From: an uncultured Succinivibrio sp.
GTDB taxonomy: Bacteria > Pseudomonadota > Gammaproteobacteria > Enterobacterales > Succinivibrionaceae
DNA: 64,000 nt
Reading direction: 5' to 3'
NCBI GenBank assembly: GCA_900770725.1
Contig: CAAGLL010000013.1
Location: 35,106-99,105 of the forward strand
In this document: positions 1 to 8,835 of the stretch, in pieces
Layout of the letters: each line of letters opens with the position of its first letter
Numbering within the stretch: position 1 is the stretch's first letter
Made by a program: the position numbers and the translations under genes
The notes under the pieces: generated by a model
Told to the model about the DNA's origin: nothing
The model's database searches: none
Seen by the model: the letters and a program-made list of their open reading frames with translations, nothing else

Positions 1-14
1 ATGGAGACATCTGA

Positions 15-1100
15 ATGAGATCCTGGAATTTCACCGCAGGGCCGTGCACCCTGCCACTGGAGGTCATGGAGAAGGCGCAGCGCGAGTTCCTCGACTACGC
101 GGGCATGGGAGCCGGCATCATCGAGATCTCGCACCGCAGCCCCCAGTTCGATGCCATAGCCAAGGGCTCTGAGAAGCTCTTGCGTGAGCTCATGGGGATC
201 CCCGACAACTACAAGGTGATCTTCCTGCAGTCAGGCGGCCGCGGCGAGTTCGCCGCCGTACCGTTGAACCTCATGCCCGAAGGCGGGGTAGCCGACTACT
301 TCGTGACAGGCCACTGGTCGCGCTGCGCCTACAAGGAGTGCGACGAGCGCTACGGCCGCGCCGTGCTCCACGAGTGCGCGGTCAAGGACGCTGACGGCAT
401 GGTCCACATCGACTACAGCCGCATGCAGGTCTCCGAGGGCGCCTCCTACGCCTACATCTGCTTCAACGAGACCGTCAACGGCATCGAGTTCGACCGCATC
501 CCCGACACCGGCCGCGTGCCGCTGGTCGCGGACATGTCCTCGGACATCCTCACGCGCAAGGTCGACGTCTCCAAGTTCGGCGCCATCATCTTCGGCGTCC
601 AGAAGAACGTCGCCCCGGCAGGCCTGGTCGTGGCGATCGTCCGCGACGACCTCGTGGGCCATGCCCGCAAGTACTGCCCGTCGATCCTCGACTGGAAGGT
701 CATGAGCGACCACGACTCGCTCTACAACACCCCCTGCGTGTTCTCCTGGTACATGGCAAACCTCGTGTTCGAGTGGATCAAGGGCTTAGGCGGCGTCGAG
801 GAGCTTGAGAGGCGCAACATCGAGAAGTCCTCGATGCTCTACAAGTACATCGACTCGTCTGACATGTACCGCAACATCATCGCCCCGGATTCGCGCTCGC
901 GCGTCAACGTGGTGTTCAACCTGCGCGACGAGGCCCTGAACAAGGAGTTCTTAGACGGCGCGGCCGAGCACCACATGATAGGCCTCAAGGGCCACAAGGT
1001 CCTGGGCGGCATGAGGGCGTCGCTCTACAACGCGATGACCCTCGACGGCGTGAAGGCGCTCGTCTCCTACATGGACGAGTTTGCCAAGGCGCACGCCTGA
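15..1100 (+). CDS. serC: Phosphoserine aminotransferase
   Basis: A 361-residue PLP-dependent class V aminotransferase. It converts 3-phosphohydroxypyruvate and glutamate to phosphoserine and 2-oxoglutarate, and acts in the matching step of pyridoxine synthesis. The N-terminus carries the family signature (NFTAGP, EISHRSPQF, FLQSGGRGEFAAVPLNL). The Schiff-base lysine is K197 in GVQKNVAPAG, matching E. coli K198. Length is typical. The ATG is preceded by GGAGA 7 nt upstream. A reading frame from the window edge ends in a TGA overlapping this ATG, so an upstream gene may be coupled. fadD starts 17 nt downstream. Confidence 0.96.
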   Translation: MRSWNFTAGPCTLPLEVMEKAQREFLDYAGMGAGIIEISHRSPQFDAIAKGSEKLLRELMGIPDNYKVIFLQSGGRGEFAAVPLNLMPEGGVADYFVTGHWSRCAYKECDERYGRAVLHECAVKDADGMVHIDYSRMQVSEGASYAYICFNETVNGIEFDRIPDTGRVPLVADMSSDILTRKVDVSKFGAIIFGVQKNVAPAGLVVAIVRDDLVGHARKYCPSILDWKVMSDHDSLYNTPCVFSWYMANLVFEWIKGLGGVEELERRNIEKSSMLYKYIDSSDMYRNIIAPDSRSRVNVVFNLRDEALNKEFLDGAAEHHMIGLKGHKVLGGMRASLYNAMTLDGVKALVSYMDEFAKAHA

Positions 1101-1117
1101 GAGAGGCAGGAGGGGCG

Positions 1118-2863
1118 ATGGCGGAGACGAAAGCAGGGCAGGGAGCGGCCGCGGGGCACCGCGACAAGAGGCGCCCGTGGCTTGAGAGCTACCCTGAGAA
1201 CGTCCCTGACGAGATCACGGTCGAACCCTTCGAGAACATCCCCGACCGGCTTGAGAAGATCTGCGCGCAGTACGCAAGGCACAAGGCCTTCACGAGCTTC
1301 GAGCACAGCGTCACCTACGACGAGTTCCACAGGATGGTCAGGCGCCTGGCCGCGTACCTCCAGGTCGACCTGGGGCTGCGCAAGGGCGAGACGCTCGCGA
1401 TCATCATGCCAAACCTCATCCAGTACCCGGTGAGCGTGTTCGCAGGGCTGATGTGCGGCCTCAAGGTGGTCAACATCAATCCGCTGTACACCGCGCGCGA
1501 GATCGGCGGGATCCTCCAAGGCTGCGACGCGGCCTGCGTCATCGCGCTGAACACCGTGGGGCAGCGGCTCGAGGAGGTCTCGCGCACGCTGCCGCTGCGC
1601 CACGTCATCATCACGGGCCCCGGGGATCTCCTGGGCCCCGTGCGCGGCCCGCTTTTGAACTTCGCGGCATCCTACATCGCCCACGCGGTGCCGCACTATT
1701 TCTTAAGGAAGGCCGTCCAGTTCCGCGCGGCGCTCTCCCGCGGGGACCCCAGCCTCCTCACGCGCGTCCCGCTCAAGGGCTCGGACGTCGCCTTCCTCCA
1801 GTACACCGGCGGCACCACCGGCAAGCCCAAGGGCGCGATGCTCACGCACACGAACCTCATCGCCAACGTCAGGCAGTGCCTGGCGATGTACGGCTCGGTG
1901 CTCGAGATGGGGCGCGAGACCATGCTCACGCCGCTGCCGCTCTACCACGTGTTCTCCATGACCGTGAACCTGATGCTCCAGGTGTCCATCGGCGCCGACA
2001 GCATCCTCATCATGGATCCGCGCCGCTTCCGCAGCTTCCTCAAGACCATCAAGCGCCACCCCGAGATCTCGGTGATGACGGGCGTCAACACGCTCTTCGC
2101 CGCTATGGTCGACCACGGGGTGTTCACGCGCCGCTACCCGATGAAGCACCTGCGCCTGGCAGTAGGCGGCGGCGCCGCCGTGCAGTCGGGCGTCGCCGAG
2201 CGCTTCTACAAGGCCTCCGGGCAGCACATCCTCGAAGGCTACGGCCTGACCGAGTGCTCGCCGGTGGCCTGCGTCAACCCCTACACCTCGCGCGTGTTCA
2301 CCGGCTCCATCGGGATCCCGCTGCCCTCGACGCTGGCGCGCATCGTCTCGCTCGACGACGGATCGGAGATCTGGGAGGAGGGCAAGGCAGGCGAGCTTGA
2401 GTTCAAGGGCCCGCAGGTCATGGCCGGCTACTACCGCAACGAGGCCGAGAACGCCCGCGTGCGCGACGACGGCTGGCTGCGCACCGGCGACATCGCAGTC
2501 TGGCAGCCAGGCGGCTACCTCAAGATAGTCGACCGCATCAAGGACATGATCATCGTCTCAGGCTTCAACGTCTTCCCCTCTGAAATAGAGGACGTGGTCT
2601 CGCACCTGCACAAGGTGCGCGAGTGCTGCGCCGTGGGCGTGCCGTCGGACAAGACCGGCGAGGCGGTCAAGCTCTTCATCGTCAAGCGCGATCCCTCGCT
2701 CACCGAGGAGGAGGTCCACGTCTACTGCAAGGCCTACCTCACCGGCTACAAGCGCCCGAAGATCGTCTCCTTCGTCAAGTCGCTGCCCAAGTCCCCGGTT
2801 GGCAAGGTCATGCGCCGCTACCTCCAGGATCCGGCTTATCTTGAGAAGCACAAGAATGGCTGA
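1118..2863 (+). CDS. fadD: Long-chain fatty acid--CoA ligase
   Basis: A 581-residue ANL-superfamily enzyme that activates fatty acids to acyl-CoA through an acyl-AMP, peripheral to the inner membrane. The P-loop-like AMP motif YTGGTTGKPKG starts near residue 229, followed by the GYGLTECSPV adenylate motif, the GWLRTGDIA hinge region and the C-terminal catalytic lysine region (KSPVGKVMRR). The start has AGGAGG just upstream. It overlaps rnd by 8 nt. The fadD-rnd pair is the arrangement known in E. coli, which supports both the identity and a gammaproteobacterial origin. Confidence 0.95.
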   Translation: MAETKAGQGAAAGHRDKRRPWLESYPENVPDEITVEPFENIPDRLEKICAQYARHKAFTSFEHSVTYDEFHRMVRRLAAYLQVDLGLRKGETLAIIMPNLIQYPVSVFAGLMCGLKVVNINPLYTAREIGGILQGCDAACVIALNTVGQRLEEVSRTLPLRHVIITGPGDLLGPVRGPLLNFAASYIAHAVPHYFLRKAVQFRAALSRGDPSLLTRVPLKGSDVAFLQYTGGTTGKPKGAMLTHTNLIANVRQCLAMYGSVLEMGRETMLTPLPLYHVFSMTVNLMLQVSIGADSILIMDPRRFRSFLKTIKRHPEISVMTGVNTLFAAMVDHGVFTRRYPMKHLRLAVGGGAAVQSGVAERFYKASGQHILEGYGLTECSPVACVNPYTSRVFTGSIGIPLPSTLARIVSLDDGSEIWEEGKAGELEFKGPQVMAGYYRNEAENARVRDDGWLRTGDIAVWQPGGYLKIVDRIKDMIIVSGFNVFPSEIEDVVSHLHKVRECCAVGVPSDKTGEAVKLFIVKRDPSLTEEEVHVYCKAYLTGYKRPKIVSFVKSLPKSPVGKVMRRYLQDPAYLEKHKNG

Positions 2864-4010
2864 AGCGCGTTTTGAGCTCTGCGACACGGACGGGCGCGTG
2901 AAGGCGCTCGCCGAGGCTATCTCGCAGTCAGGCAGCGAGGGCTTCATCTCGCTTGACACCGAGTTTGAGCGCACCAAGACCTTGATCCCCAAGGCCGCGG
3001 TGATCCAGCTGCGCTTCGACAATGAGACCTATCTTGCAGATCCGGTCTCATGCAGCATCGACGAGGTGATCTCAGCGCTCTGCCGCACCAAGCGCACCGT
3101 GCTGATGTTCTCAGCGCGCGAGGATCTCGAGGTCATAGCCGCGCTCTCCAAGGCCGCGGGCATCGAGCCCAGGCTGCCTGCGAACATCGAGGATCTCCAG
3201 CTCATGGGGGCCTTCTTGGGGCGCGGGCACATGCTGGGGCTTGCCGCCTGCGTGCAATCCGAGCTTGGCGTCACGCTTGAGAAGGCCGAGACCCACTCCG
3301 ACTGGCTCTCCCGCCCGCTTACCGCCTCCCAGCTTGAGTACGCCGCGCTCGACGTGCTCTACCTTGAGGATCTCAGGGAGAGGTACGTCCACGGCCTGCA
3401 AGAGGGCGACCGCAGGCTCTCGTGGTTTTCAGATGAGATGAAGTCCATGTGCGCCGACGCGCTCAAGGAGCCCGTCCCCTCGGAGCTCTACCGCCAGGTG
3501 CAGGGTGCGGGGGCGCTCAACCGCCGCGCGCTGCAGCGGCTGTGCTACCTCTGCGCCAAGCGCTACGAGTACGCGCAGGAGCACAACGAGGCTCTAAACC
3601 GCGTCATCACCGGCAAGGCCTTGTGCTCCATAGCCGAGCACACTCCGCTCACCACCCAGGGGCTGGCCTCCTGCGGCGTGAACTGGGGCGCGGTGCGCCA
3701 GCACGGGCACCTTATAATCACCTGGGTCAAGGAGGCCATGGCGCTGCCTGAAGAGGACGTGGCGCCCGCCTACGACGCCTACAGCCCAGGCAGGGCGCTG
3801 CGCTCGAGCGCCGAGGGCATGAAGCACGTGCTCACCTCGGCTGCGCGCAAGGCCGGGATCGCCCCCGAGCTCATCTGCACCAAGAGGCTCATCAACGACT
3901 ACTTCTACGCCCGCCGCACCGGCGGCACGCCCAAGCTCGACTCCGGCTGGTGCCGCGAGTGCTTAGGCGGCCTCGATCTCAAGGCCGCAGCCTATGGCAA
4001 GCACCACTGA
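2856..4010 (+). CDS. rnd: Ribonuclease D
   Basis: A 384-residue 3'-5' exoribonuclease used in tRNA 3' maturation. All DEDDy catalytic residues are visible: D34 and E36 in LDTEFER, D90 in AREDLEV, Y162 and D166 in EYAALDVLYL. They match E. coli D28/E30/D85/Y151/D155 in order and spacing. HRDC-type helical domains follow (about residues 205-380). The frame is open further upstream, but the ATG at 2856 gives a family-like start (MAEARFELCD) and overlaps the fadD stop, indicating translational coupling. A hairpin terminator follows. Confidence 0.94.
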   Translation: MAEARFELCDTDGRVKALAEAISQSGSEGFISLDTEFERTKTLIPKAAVIQLRFDNETYLADPVSCSIDEVISALCRTKRTVLMFSAREDLEVIAALSKAAGIEPRLPANIEDLQLMGAFLGRGHMLGLAACVQSELGVTLEKAETHSDWLSRPLTASQLEYAALDVLYLEDLRERYVHGLQEGDRRLSWFSDEMKSMCADALKEPVPSELYRQVQGAGALNRRALQRLCYLCAKRYEYAQEHNEALNRVITGKALCSIAEHTPLTTQGLASCGVNWGAVRQHGHLIITWVKEAMALPEEDVAPAYDAYSPGRALRSSAEGMKHVLTSAARKAGIAPELICTKRLINDYFYARRTGGTPKLDSGWCRECLGGLDLKAAAYGKHH

Positions 4011-4022
4011 ACCACCCATCCG

Positions 4023-4046
4023 AGGCCTGGGCAGCCGGGCCTTTTC
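4023..4046 (+). terminator. Terminator after rnd
   Basis: AGGCC (4023-4027) pairs with GGCCT (4038-4042), followed by TTTTCC and more T-rich sequence. The stem is short. It probably ends the serC-fadD-rnd transcript. Confidence 0.5.
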
Positions 4047-4049
4047 CTT

Positions 4050-4608
4050 GTTTTTCTCTTTGCTCTGAAGGCATTGGAGCGCAAAGCCGCAGGCAAGCTG
4101 CGTGGCTCATATGGAGATGTGATGCTTTCCTGGATCTTGCAGGAAGGAAGGGGAAAAGGCAGTGCCTGAAATACAGAACAGCCGCGGGGAAACCCCCAGC
4201 GGCTGCCTGCTAAACGGCTTGTATCCGGGACATGGCGCGGTGCTTGTGTTAGCTCTTCAAACAGACTTCACCGCGCCAGACGATCCCCGCCGTTCACGTG
4301 CCAGATGGGGACTTTTTGTCGATTGGAGAGCGGCCGAACAAGCAGGGGATTACGGCCCCCGGTTGCGCTGGACCACTTCATGGTCTGTGCCTCACCTGAC
4401 ACTGTTGATGTTAGGTGCACCCTGGCGCTAATTCCACCACAGGTCTTCAGACTTGCCTGCGCCGTCACAAAAAAAGCTGTAAAGTACGCTCTCCACCTTT
4501 AAAAATGTGCCATCGATCATAAAACAACTCGTTGATTTAAAAGCTGTATAACCAACATACAAGTTGTTTTTGCGGTCAACTTGATGCATGAAGCAAAGGC
4601 CAGAATTG
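4050..4608. other. Non-coding region with nested stem-loops
   Basis: No convincing gene over about 560 bases; short open frames here match no family I know and lack good start signals. The central part (about 4160-4480) is GC-rich and able to fold: CAGCCGC (4179-4185) pairs with GCGGCTG (4199-4205) around an inner GGGG-AAA-CCCC, and TGGCGCGGTG (4233-4242) pairs with CACCGCGCCA (4269-4278). The last 100 bases are AT-rich. It does not resemble tmRNA, RNase P RNA, 6S RNA or 4.5S RNA as far as I can judge by eye. Confidence 0.4.
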
Positions 4609-5292
4609 TCAGAAAGGGCGGGAGTTTACGAGCGCGCGCACGGCCCTTGCGGTGCGCCAGATCTCCTGCACCCCGTGATCCCCCGAGTTGAGCTCGAAGC
4701 GCACCCCGGCGCCGAGATCGGAGGCGGTCTTAGCGCACTCGCGCGCCGCCTCCTCGGTGCGGGCGACCTGCGGATCGGGGGCGCGCTTCTCGCGATCGCC
4801 AACTGAGATGTAGACGCGCTCGGGGCGGGCCTTGAATCCGTGCTCCTTCAGGTAGGAGGAAAAGCCCGGGTACCACAGCGAGCCCGAGACGCTGCCGATG
4901 CGTGTGAAGAGATCAGTCTGCGTGGACGCCCAAAGCGAGAAGAGCCCCGCCATCGAGTAGCCGCAGAGCACGCGCGTCCTGGGCTTCTCCCCCAGGATCT
5001 CATCGGCCATTGGAACGAGCGTCCCCGCGAGCAGCTTTAAGAAGTCCACCGCTCCCGGACGGAAGAGCCAGGCGTGGCGGAGCGTGAGCTCGGCCTTCCA
5101 GGGCGTCATGTCGGAAAACCAGCTCAGGTCGCTTATGCAGACGAGGTGGTGGGCGTGGCAGGGGATCTTCGCTATCTCCTTTAAGAGCGCTTGCTGACAG
5201 TCCTCGTAGAGCGGCACGTAGCAGGCGGGGAGATCCCTGCCTTCAGCCTTGAACACCGTGACGGTCCTGCCGCCTGCCTCAAACTGCTCCAT
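4609..5292 (-). CDS. Putative alpha/beta-hydrolase esterase (EntES/Fes-like)
   Basis: A 227-residue cytoplasmic protein of the putative esterase family that includes enterochelin esterases. The nucleophile elbow is GYSMAG with S113, followed by SGSLWYP (residues 136-142). A likely acid is D166 in SVGDREKR and the histidine is H206 in SGDHGVQE, so a full Ser-Asp-His triad is present. The start at 5292 has GGGAGG just upstream; an ATG at 5316 in the same frame is possible but lacks a clear ribosome site. There is no signal peptide. It stands alone, so the substrate cannot be inferred from neighbours. Confidence 0.8.
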   Translation of the reverse strand: MEQFEAGGRTVTVFKAEGRDLPACYVPLYEDCQQALLKEIAKIPCHAHHLVCISDLSWFSDMTPWKAELTLRHAWLFRPGAVDFLKLLAGTLVPMADEILGEKPRTRVLCGYSMAGLFSLWASTQTDLFTRIGSVSGSLWYPGFSSYLKEHGFKARPERVYISVGDREKRAPDPQVARTEEAARECAKTASDLGAGVRFELNSGDHGVQEIWRTARAVRALVNSRPF

Positions 5293-5382
5293 GCGCCCTC
5301 CCTTGAAAACCTGCATGCACCGCCATCCATTTTAGCCTTTGGCGCCTTCCTCAAGGGCCGCGGTGCGGGGCAGGGGATAACG

Positions 5383-5407
5383 AAAAAGCCCGGGCATCTG
5401 CCCGGGC
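5383..5407 (-). terminator. Terminator of the symporter gene
   Basis: GCCCGGGCA (5388-5396) and TGCCCGGGC (5399-5407) form a 9-bp perfect stem. On the minus strand it is followed by a T5 run. It lies 28 bases past the symporter stop codon. Confidence 0.85.
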
Positions 5408-5435
5408 CTTGGTGCTTTAGCTTGCCTTTTGGAGA

Positions 5436-7076
5436 TTACCAGAAGACGGCGTAGAGCACGGCGACGATGATCATCACCGCGTAGGAGGCGACTGCGAAGC
5501 CGCCGGAGGTCTTGAAGGTGTCGGCGGTCAGCACGATGCCCTTGGGATCGTCGTCATTCTCGGAGGTAGCCAGCGAGACGAAGACGATGGTCGCGATGGT
5601 CAGGATGCAGGTGTACATCATCTGATCCATGAACGGCATGTTGATCGGGAGGAACTTCAGGAGCAGCGCGATGGGGATCGAGGCCAGCACGCCAATGATG
5701 GCGCCCTTGGAAGTGGTGTGCTTCCAGAACAGGCCGCAGAGGAACACCGCGAGGATGCCCGGGCTGACGAGGCCGGTGTACTCCTGGATGTACTGGAAGG
5801 CCTGGTCGAGCACGCCCAGCATCGGGGCGACGAACACGGCGATGACGAGGGCGACCACGGCGGTCAGGCGTCCGATGTTGACCAGCTTGAGCTCGGAGGC
5901 GTTCTTGTCGATGTAGGTCTTGTAGATGTCCATCGTGAAGATGGTCGCGGTGGAGTTGAGCATCGAGGCCAGCGAGGAGACGATGGCTGCAGCCAGGGCT
6001 GCGAAGACCAGGCCCTTGAAGCCGGTGGGCAGGAACTGCGCGACCCAAGGATAGGCGCGGTCGGCGTGCTCGAGGCTCGGCATGGTGTCGGCGTTGGAGA
6101 CCAGGGCGCCGAAGGTGCTCGCAAGCTTCTCCTGCAGCGAAGGATCATTGAGGATCACATAGGCGGCGATGCCAGGGAGGACCACGATGATCGGGGTGAT
6201 GAGCTTGAGGAAGGCAGCGAAGGCCAGGCCCTTCTGGGCCTCGTCGAGGCTCTTGGAGGCGAAGGTGCGCTGGATGATGTACTGGTTGAAGCCCCAGTAG
6301 TAGAGGTTGGCCACCCACATGCCGCCGATGAGGACCGCGACGCCAGGGAGGTTCTTGAACTGCGGATCGCCCTGGGAGAGGATCATCTTGAAGTGCTCGG
6401 GGGCGACGTCCATCATGTGGCTCAGGCCGCCGAAGAAGCCCGCGTCGCCGCCGACGAAGCTGACGGAGAGGTAGGTGGTGGCGAAGCCGCCGATGATGAG
6501 GACGGCAACCTGGATGACGTCAGTCCAGACAACGGAGGAAAGGCCGCCGTAGACGGAGTAGACCAGGGCGAAGAGGGCCAGTCCGATGACGGTGTACATC
6601 ATCGGGATGCCCATGATGATCTGCAGCGCGGTGCCGCCGAGGTACAGGACCGAGGAGAGGTTGACGAAGATGTACAAGCAGATCCAGAACACCGCGAGGA
6701 TGGTCTTGAGGGTCTGGTTGAAGCGCTTCTCAACGAACTCCGGGATGGTGTAGATGCCCTGCTTGATGAAGATCGGCATGAAGAACTTCGCGACGAGCAG
6801 CAGCGTGATGGCCGCCATCCACTCGTAGGCGGAGATGCCCAGGCCGATGACGAAGCCCGAGCCGGACATGCCGATAAACTGCTCGGCGGAGATGTTGGCG
6901 GCGATCAGCGAAGCGCCGACGGCCCACCAGGGGATCGACTTGCCTGCCAGGAAGTAGCCCTCGGTGGAGGCGCGGTTCTTCCTGGAAACGGTCAGGCCGA
7001 CCGCAACGATGACAATGGCGTATACGGCGAAAATGATCCAGTCGATCGCCGCAAGACCTTGCTGTGTAGTTTCCAT
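5436..7076 (-). CDS. Na+/sugar symporter, vSGLT-like (SSS family)
   Basis: A 546-residue inner-membrane carrier with about 14 membrane segments. It is strikingly close to Vibrio vSGLT along its whole length. Residues used by vSGLT for sugar and gating are conserved with a shift of three: N61, Q66 and E85 here against N64, Q69 and E88 there, plus the NLYYWGFNQYIIQRT and AAFLKLI segments and SSLASMLNSTATIFTMDIYK around the Na+ site. This argues for galactose or glucose uptake rather than proline or pantothenate. A minus-strand sigma70 promoter and a LacI-type operator lie about 190 bases upstream. Ribosome site AAGGTG is 11 nt before the ATG. Confidence 0.93.
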   Translation of the reverse strand: METTQQGLAAIDWIIFAVYAIVIVAVGLTVSRKNRASTEGYFLAGKSIPWWAVGASLIAANISAEQFIGMSGSGFVIGLGISAYEWMAAITLLLVAKFFMPIFIKQGIYTIPEFVEKRFNQTLKTILAVFWICLYIFVNLSSVLYLGGTALQIIMGIPMMYTVIGLALFALVYSVYGGLSSVVWTDVIQVAVLIIGGFATTYLSVSFVGGDAGFFGGLSHMMDVAPEHFKMILSQGDPQFKNLPGVAVLIGGMWVANLYYWGFNQYIIQRTFASKSLDEAQKGLAFAAFLKLITPIIVVLPGIAAYVILNDPSLQEKLASTFGALVSNADTMPSLEHADRAYPWVAQFLPTGFKGLVFAALAAAIVSSLASMLNSTATIFTMDIYKTYIDKNASELKLVNIGRLTAVVALVIAVFVAPMLGVLDQAFQYIQEYTGLVSPGILAVFLCGLFWKHTTSKGAIIGVLASIPIALLLKFLPINMPFMDQMMYTCILTIATIVFVSLATSENDDDPKGIVLTADTFKTSGGFAVASYAVMIIVAVLYAVFW

Positions 7077-7253
7077 ATATTGTATTTCACCTTTGAATGT
7101 TTACTTGTCTTCCCCTTTCCCAAGGGGGCAGCCTCCCGTCAGCGCCACGGTCTGGCTGCATGGGGAAGATCCCCTTTAAAGGCGGTAGCCTCATAAAGGG
7201 CCGGGCTGCCTGCGCCCGGCGTCTGCCGGCGCAGGCATGGCATGCCGGCGCTG

Positions 7254-7265
7254 GTAAACGTTTAC
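7254..7265. promoter_or_regulatory. LacI/GalR-type operator
   Basis: GTAAACGTTTAC is a perfect 12-bp palindrome with the central ACGT core typical of LacI/GalR-family operators. It starts 6 bases downstream of the symporter -10 box, overlapping the expected transcription start, which is a repression position. No LacI-family gene is in the window, so the repressor would act in trans. Confidence 0.7.
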
Positions 7266-7271
7266 ATGGGC

Positions 7272-7299
7272 ATTATATTGGCAGTTTTGCCAGTTTCAA
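7272..7299 (-). promoter_or_regulatory. Sigma70 promoter of the symporter
   Basis: On the minus strand, -35 TTGAAA (7294-7299), a 16-bp spacer and a perfect -10 TATAAT (7272-7277). The spacer holds an inverted repeat (TGGCA-AAAC-TGCCA), a possible second binding site. The leader to the ATG is about 190 bases. Confidence 0.75.
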
Positions 7300-7300
7300 G

Positions 7301-7824
7301 TTTTGACGCGAAAAGCGCGTAAAGGCATGCGCCAGTGGCGGATGGCTATGAATTAGTTTCAAGCTGCTTCATTGGAAGGATTTTTATGAAAACTGTTTTC
7401 ATTTTGAAAAGGCAATTAAAAAAGCATTTGCCTATTTTGAGAAAACGGTGTGCGCGAGGATGGAAAATCGCGCCGGCAACGCTTGCGGAATTTTGCGGAA
7501 AAACAGGGCCTGGCGGAGTGCCAAGGCCAACTTGCTGATAAATAAGGACTACACCAAATTGTCCTGTTTTGACGAATTTGTGATCCTTATCCAAATTCAG
7601 CCCGAGGGCTTTGTCAAATCCTGCCGCTTGTCACACTTTTTTCAAGCAATGGCATGCCGAGCCGGCGCCCCCTTTCGTGAAAACTCCTGCAAAAATGGGA
7701 GAAGCTCATGAGAACGCACGGAATTTTCAGTGATTTTGACGGCCGATCCATTTGCCAGGGCGCATTGAGGCTACAATCAGGTAAAGCGCGGCCAGGCCGC
7801 GCGCGCATGCGATAAGGAGCGGAC
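7301..7824. other. Intergenic region, no firm gene
   Basis: Mixed composition with no recognisable gene. The best small frame is a basic 50-codon one (7386-7538, plus strand, MKTVFILKRQLKK...) with GGAAGG 7 nt before its ATG; I cannot confirm it is translated. A TACAAT hexamer (7772-7777) lies about 50 bases before the next gene, but no good -35 is visible. Confidence 0.35.
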
Positions 7825-8835
7825 ATGGATCTTCCTGAGAAGGTGTTCTTAGTCGGAGTGCCGTATCCCTGGTACCAGGCCATCAAGGCCCACTACATAG
7901 TAAGCGGCTCCAAGAGCGTCAACTGCTGGAGCTCGCTGTCGGAGACCTCCTCCTACGACGGGCCCGAGCCGGAGCCCGGGGCGCTCGTGATGTTCACGGT
8001 CAAGCGCGAGGGCCGGACCTACATCTGCGGCGGCGGCTTCTACTGCGCCAGCAGGACCATGGAGCCTGCAAAGGCCTGGGAGCTCTACGGCGTCAACAAC
8101 GGCGCCGACAGCTACAAGGACTTCATAGGCCAGCTTGAGGCGGCCGGGTGGAGGCAGGGTGAGAAGATGTCGGCCAATGTGCTCAACGGCTGCTTCGCCT
8201 TCTCGCGCCACGAGTCCTACCCGATCCCCGAGGAGCTTGGGATCAGGATCGAGGCGGGATCCACGGCCTGCTTCTCGCTGAACAGCCCCGAGGGCCGGTT
8301 CCTGGCGCTCGTGACCATGCAGCGCCGCTCCCCGCACCTGCGGCCCGGCACCTTCAACAACGAGTGGCCGGGGATCTACCTCATGGCCGCAGAGAAGCAC
8401 GCCCGCGACTACTCGATAGTCTTCTTCACGCAGATGCTGCGCGCCTACGACTTCCGCTGCGCCATCACCGGCGACCGAACCCAGCCGCTCCTGGACGTCG
8501 CGCACATCAGGACGTTTTACGACGAGCGCTTCACCAAGCCCGGCAACGGCATAGTGCTGCGCTGCGACATCCACCGCCTGTTCTCGCAGGGCTTCATCAC
8601 CTGCGAGTACGCCTCCGACAGCGACGTCGTGGTCATGGTCTCAAGGGATCTCAAGGTCGCAGGCGGCGGCGAGTACATGAAGTACGACGGCGTGAAGATC
8701 TCGCTACCTGATGACAAGGCGATGTGGCCTTCGCGCGACTACCTGGTCTGGCACAAGGAGCGCCGCTTTGAGAACTGGCTGCGCTTTGGCGCGGTCAAGC
8801 CCGCCAACGAGAACCAGGGGACGGTTTCGATATGA
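7825..8835 (+). CDS. HNH endonuclease domain protein
   Basis: A 336-residue protein. The C-terminal part (about 205-265) is an HNH_2-type nuclease fold: the opening cysteine region YDFRCAITGDRT, then DVAHIRTFYDE with H227, GNGIVLRCDIHRLF with N241 and H250, then the typical FITCEY strand. The N-terminal 200 residues match nothing I recognise. Proteins of this layout (unknown N-terminus plus HNH_2) are often restriction-like or defence-associated, but no methylase is adjacent. Ribosome site AAGGAG is 6 nt upstream. Its stop overlaps the next ATG by 4 nt, so the two genes are translationally coupled. Confidence 0.8.
   Translation: MDLPEKVFLVGVPYPWYQAIKAHYIVSGSKSVNCWSSLSETSSYDGPEPEPGALVMFTVKREGRTYICGGGFYCASRTMEPAKAWELYGVNNGADSYKDFIGQLEAAGWRQGEKMSANVLNGCFAFSRHESYPIPEELGIRIEAGSTACFSLNSPEGRFLALVTMQRRSPHLRPGTFNNEWPGIYLMAAEKHARDYSIVFFTQMLRAYDFRCAITGDRTQPLLDVAHIRTFYDERFTKPGNGIVLRCDIHRLFSQGFITCEYASDSDVVVMVSRDLKVAGGGEYMKYDGVKISLPDDKAMWPSRDYLVWHKERRFENWLRFGAVKPANENQGTVSI

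Noticed and set aside
4162..4468. Short frames on both strands between rnd and the esterase
   Set aside because: They overlap strong stem-loops, lack ribosome sites and resemble no family.
5718..7196. A 492-codon open frame on the plus strand
   Set aside because: It is antisense to the vSGLT-like gene. High third-position GC makes such frames common here; the product is Asp/Glu/Arg/Gly-rich with no family features.
7335..7538. A 67-codon frame read as a gene
   Set aside because: Only the inner ATG at 7386 has a ribosome site and the product is not recognisable; it is kept as a remark in the intergenic entry.
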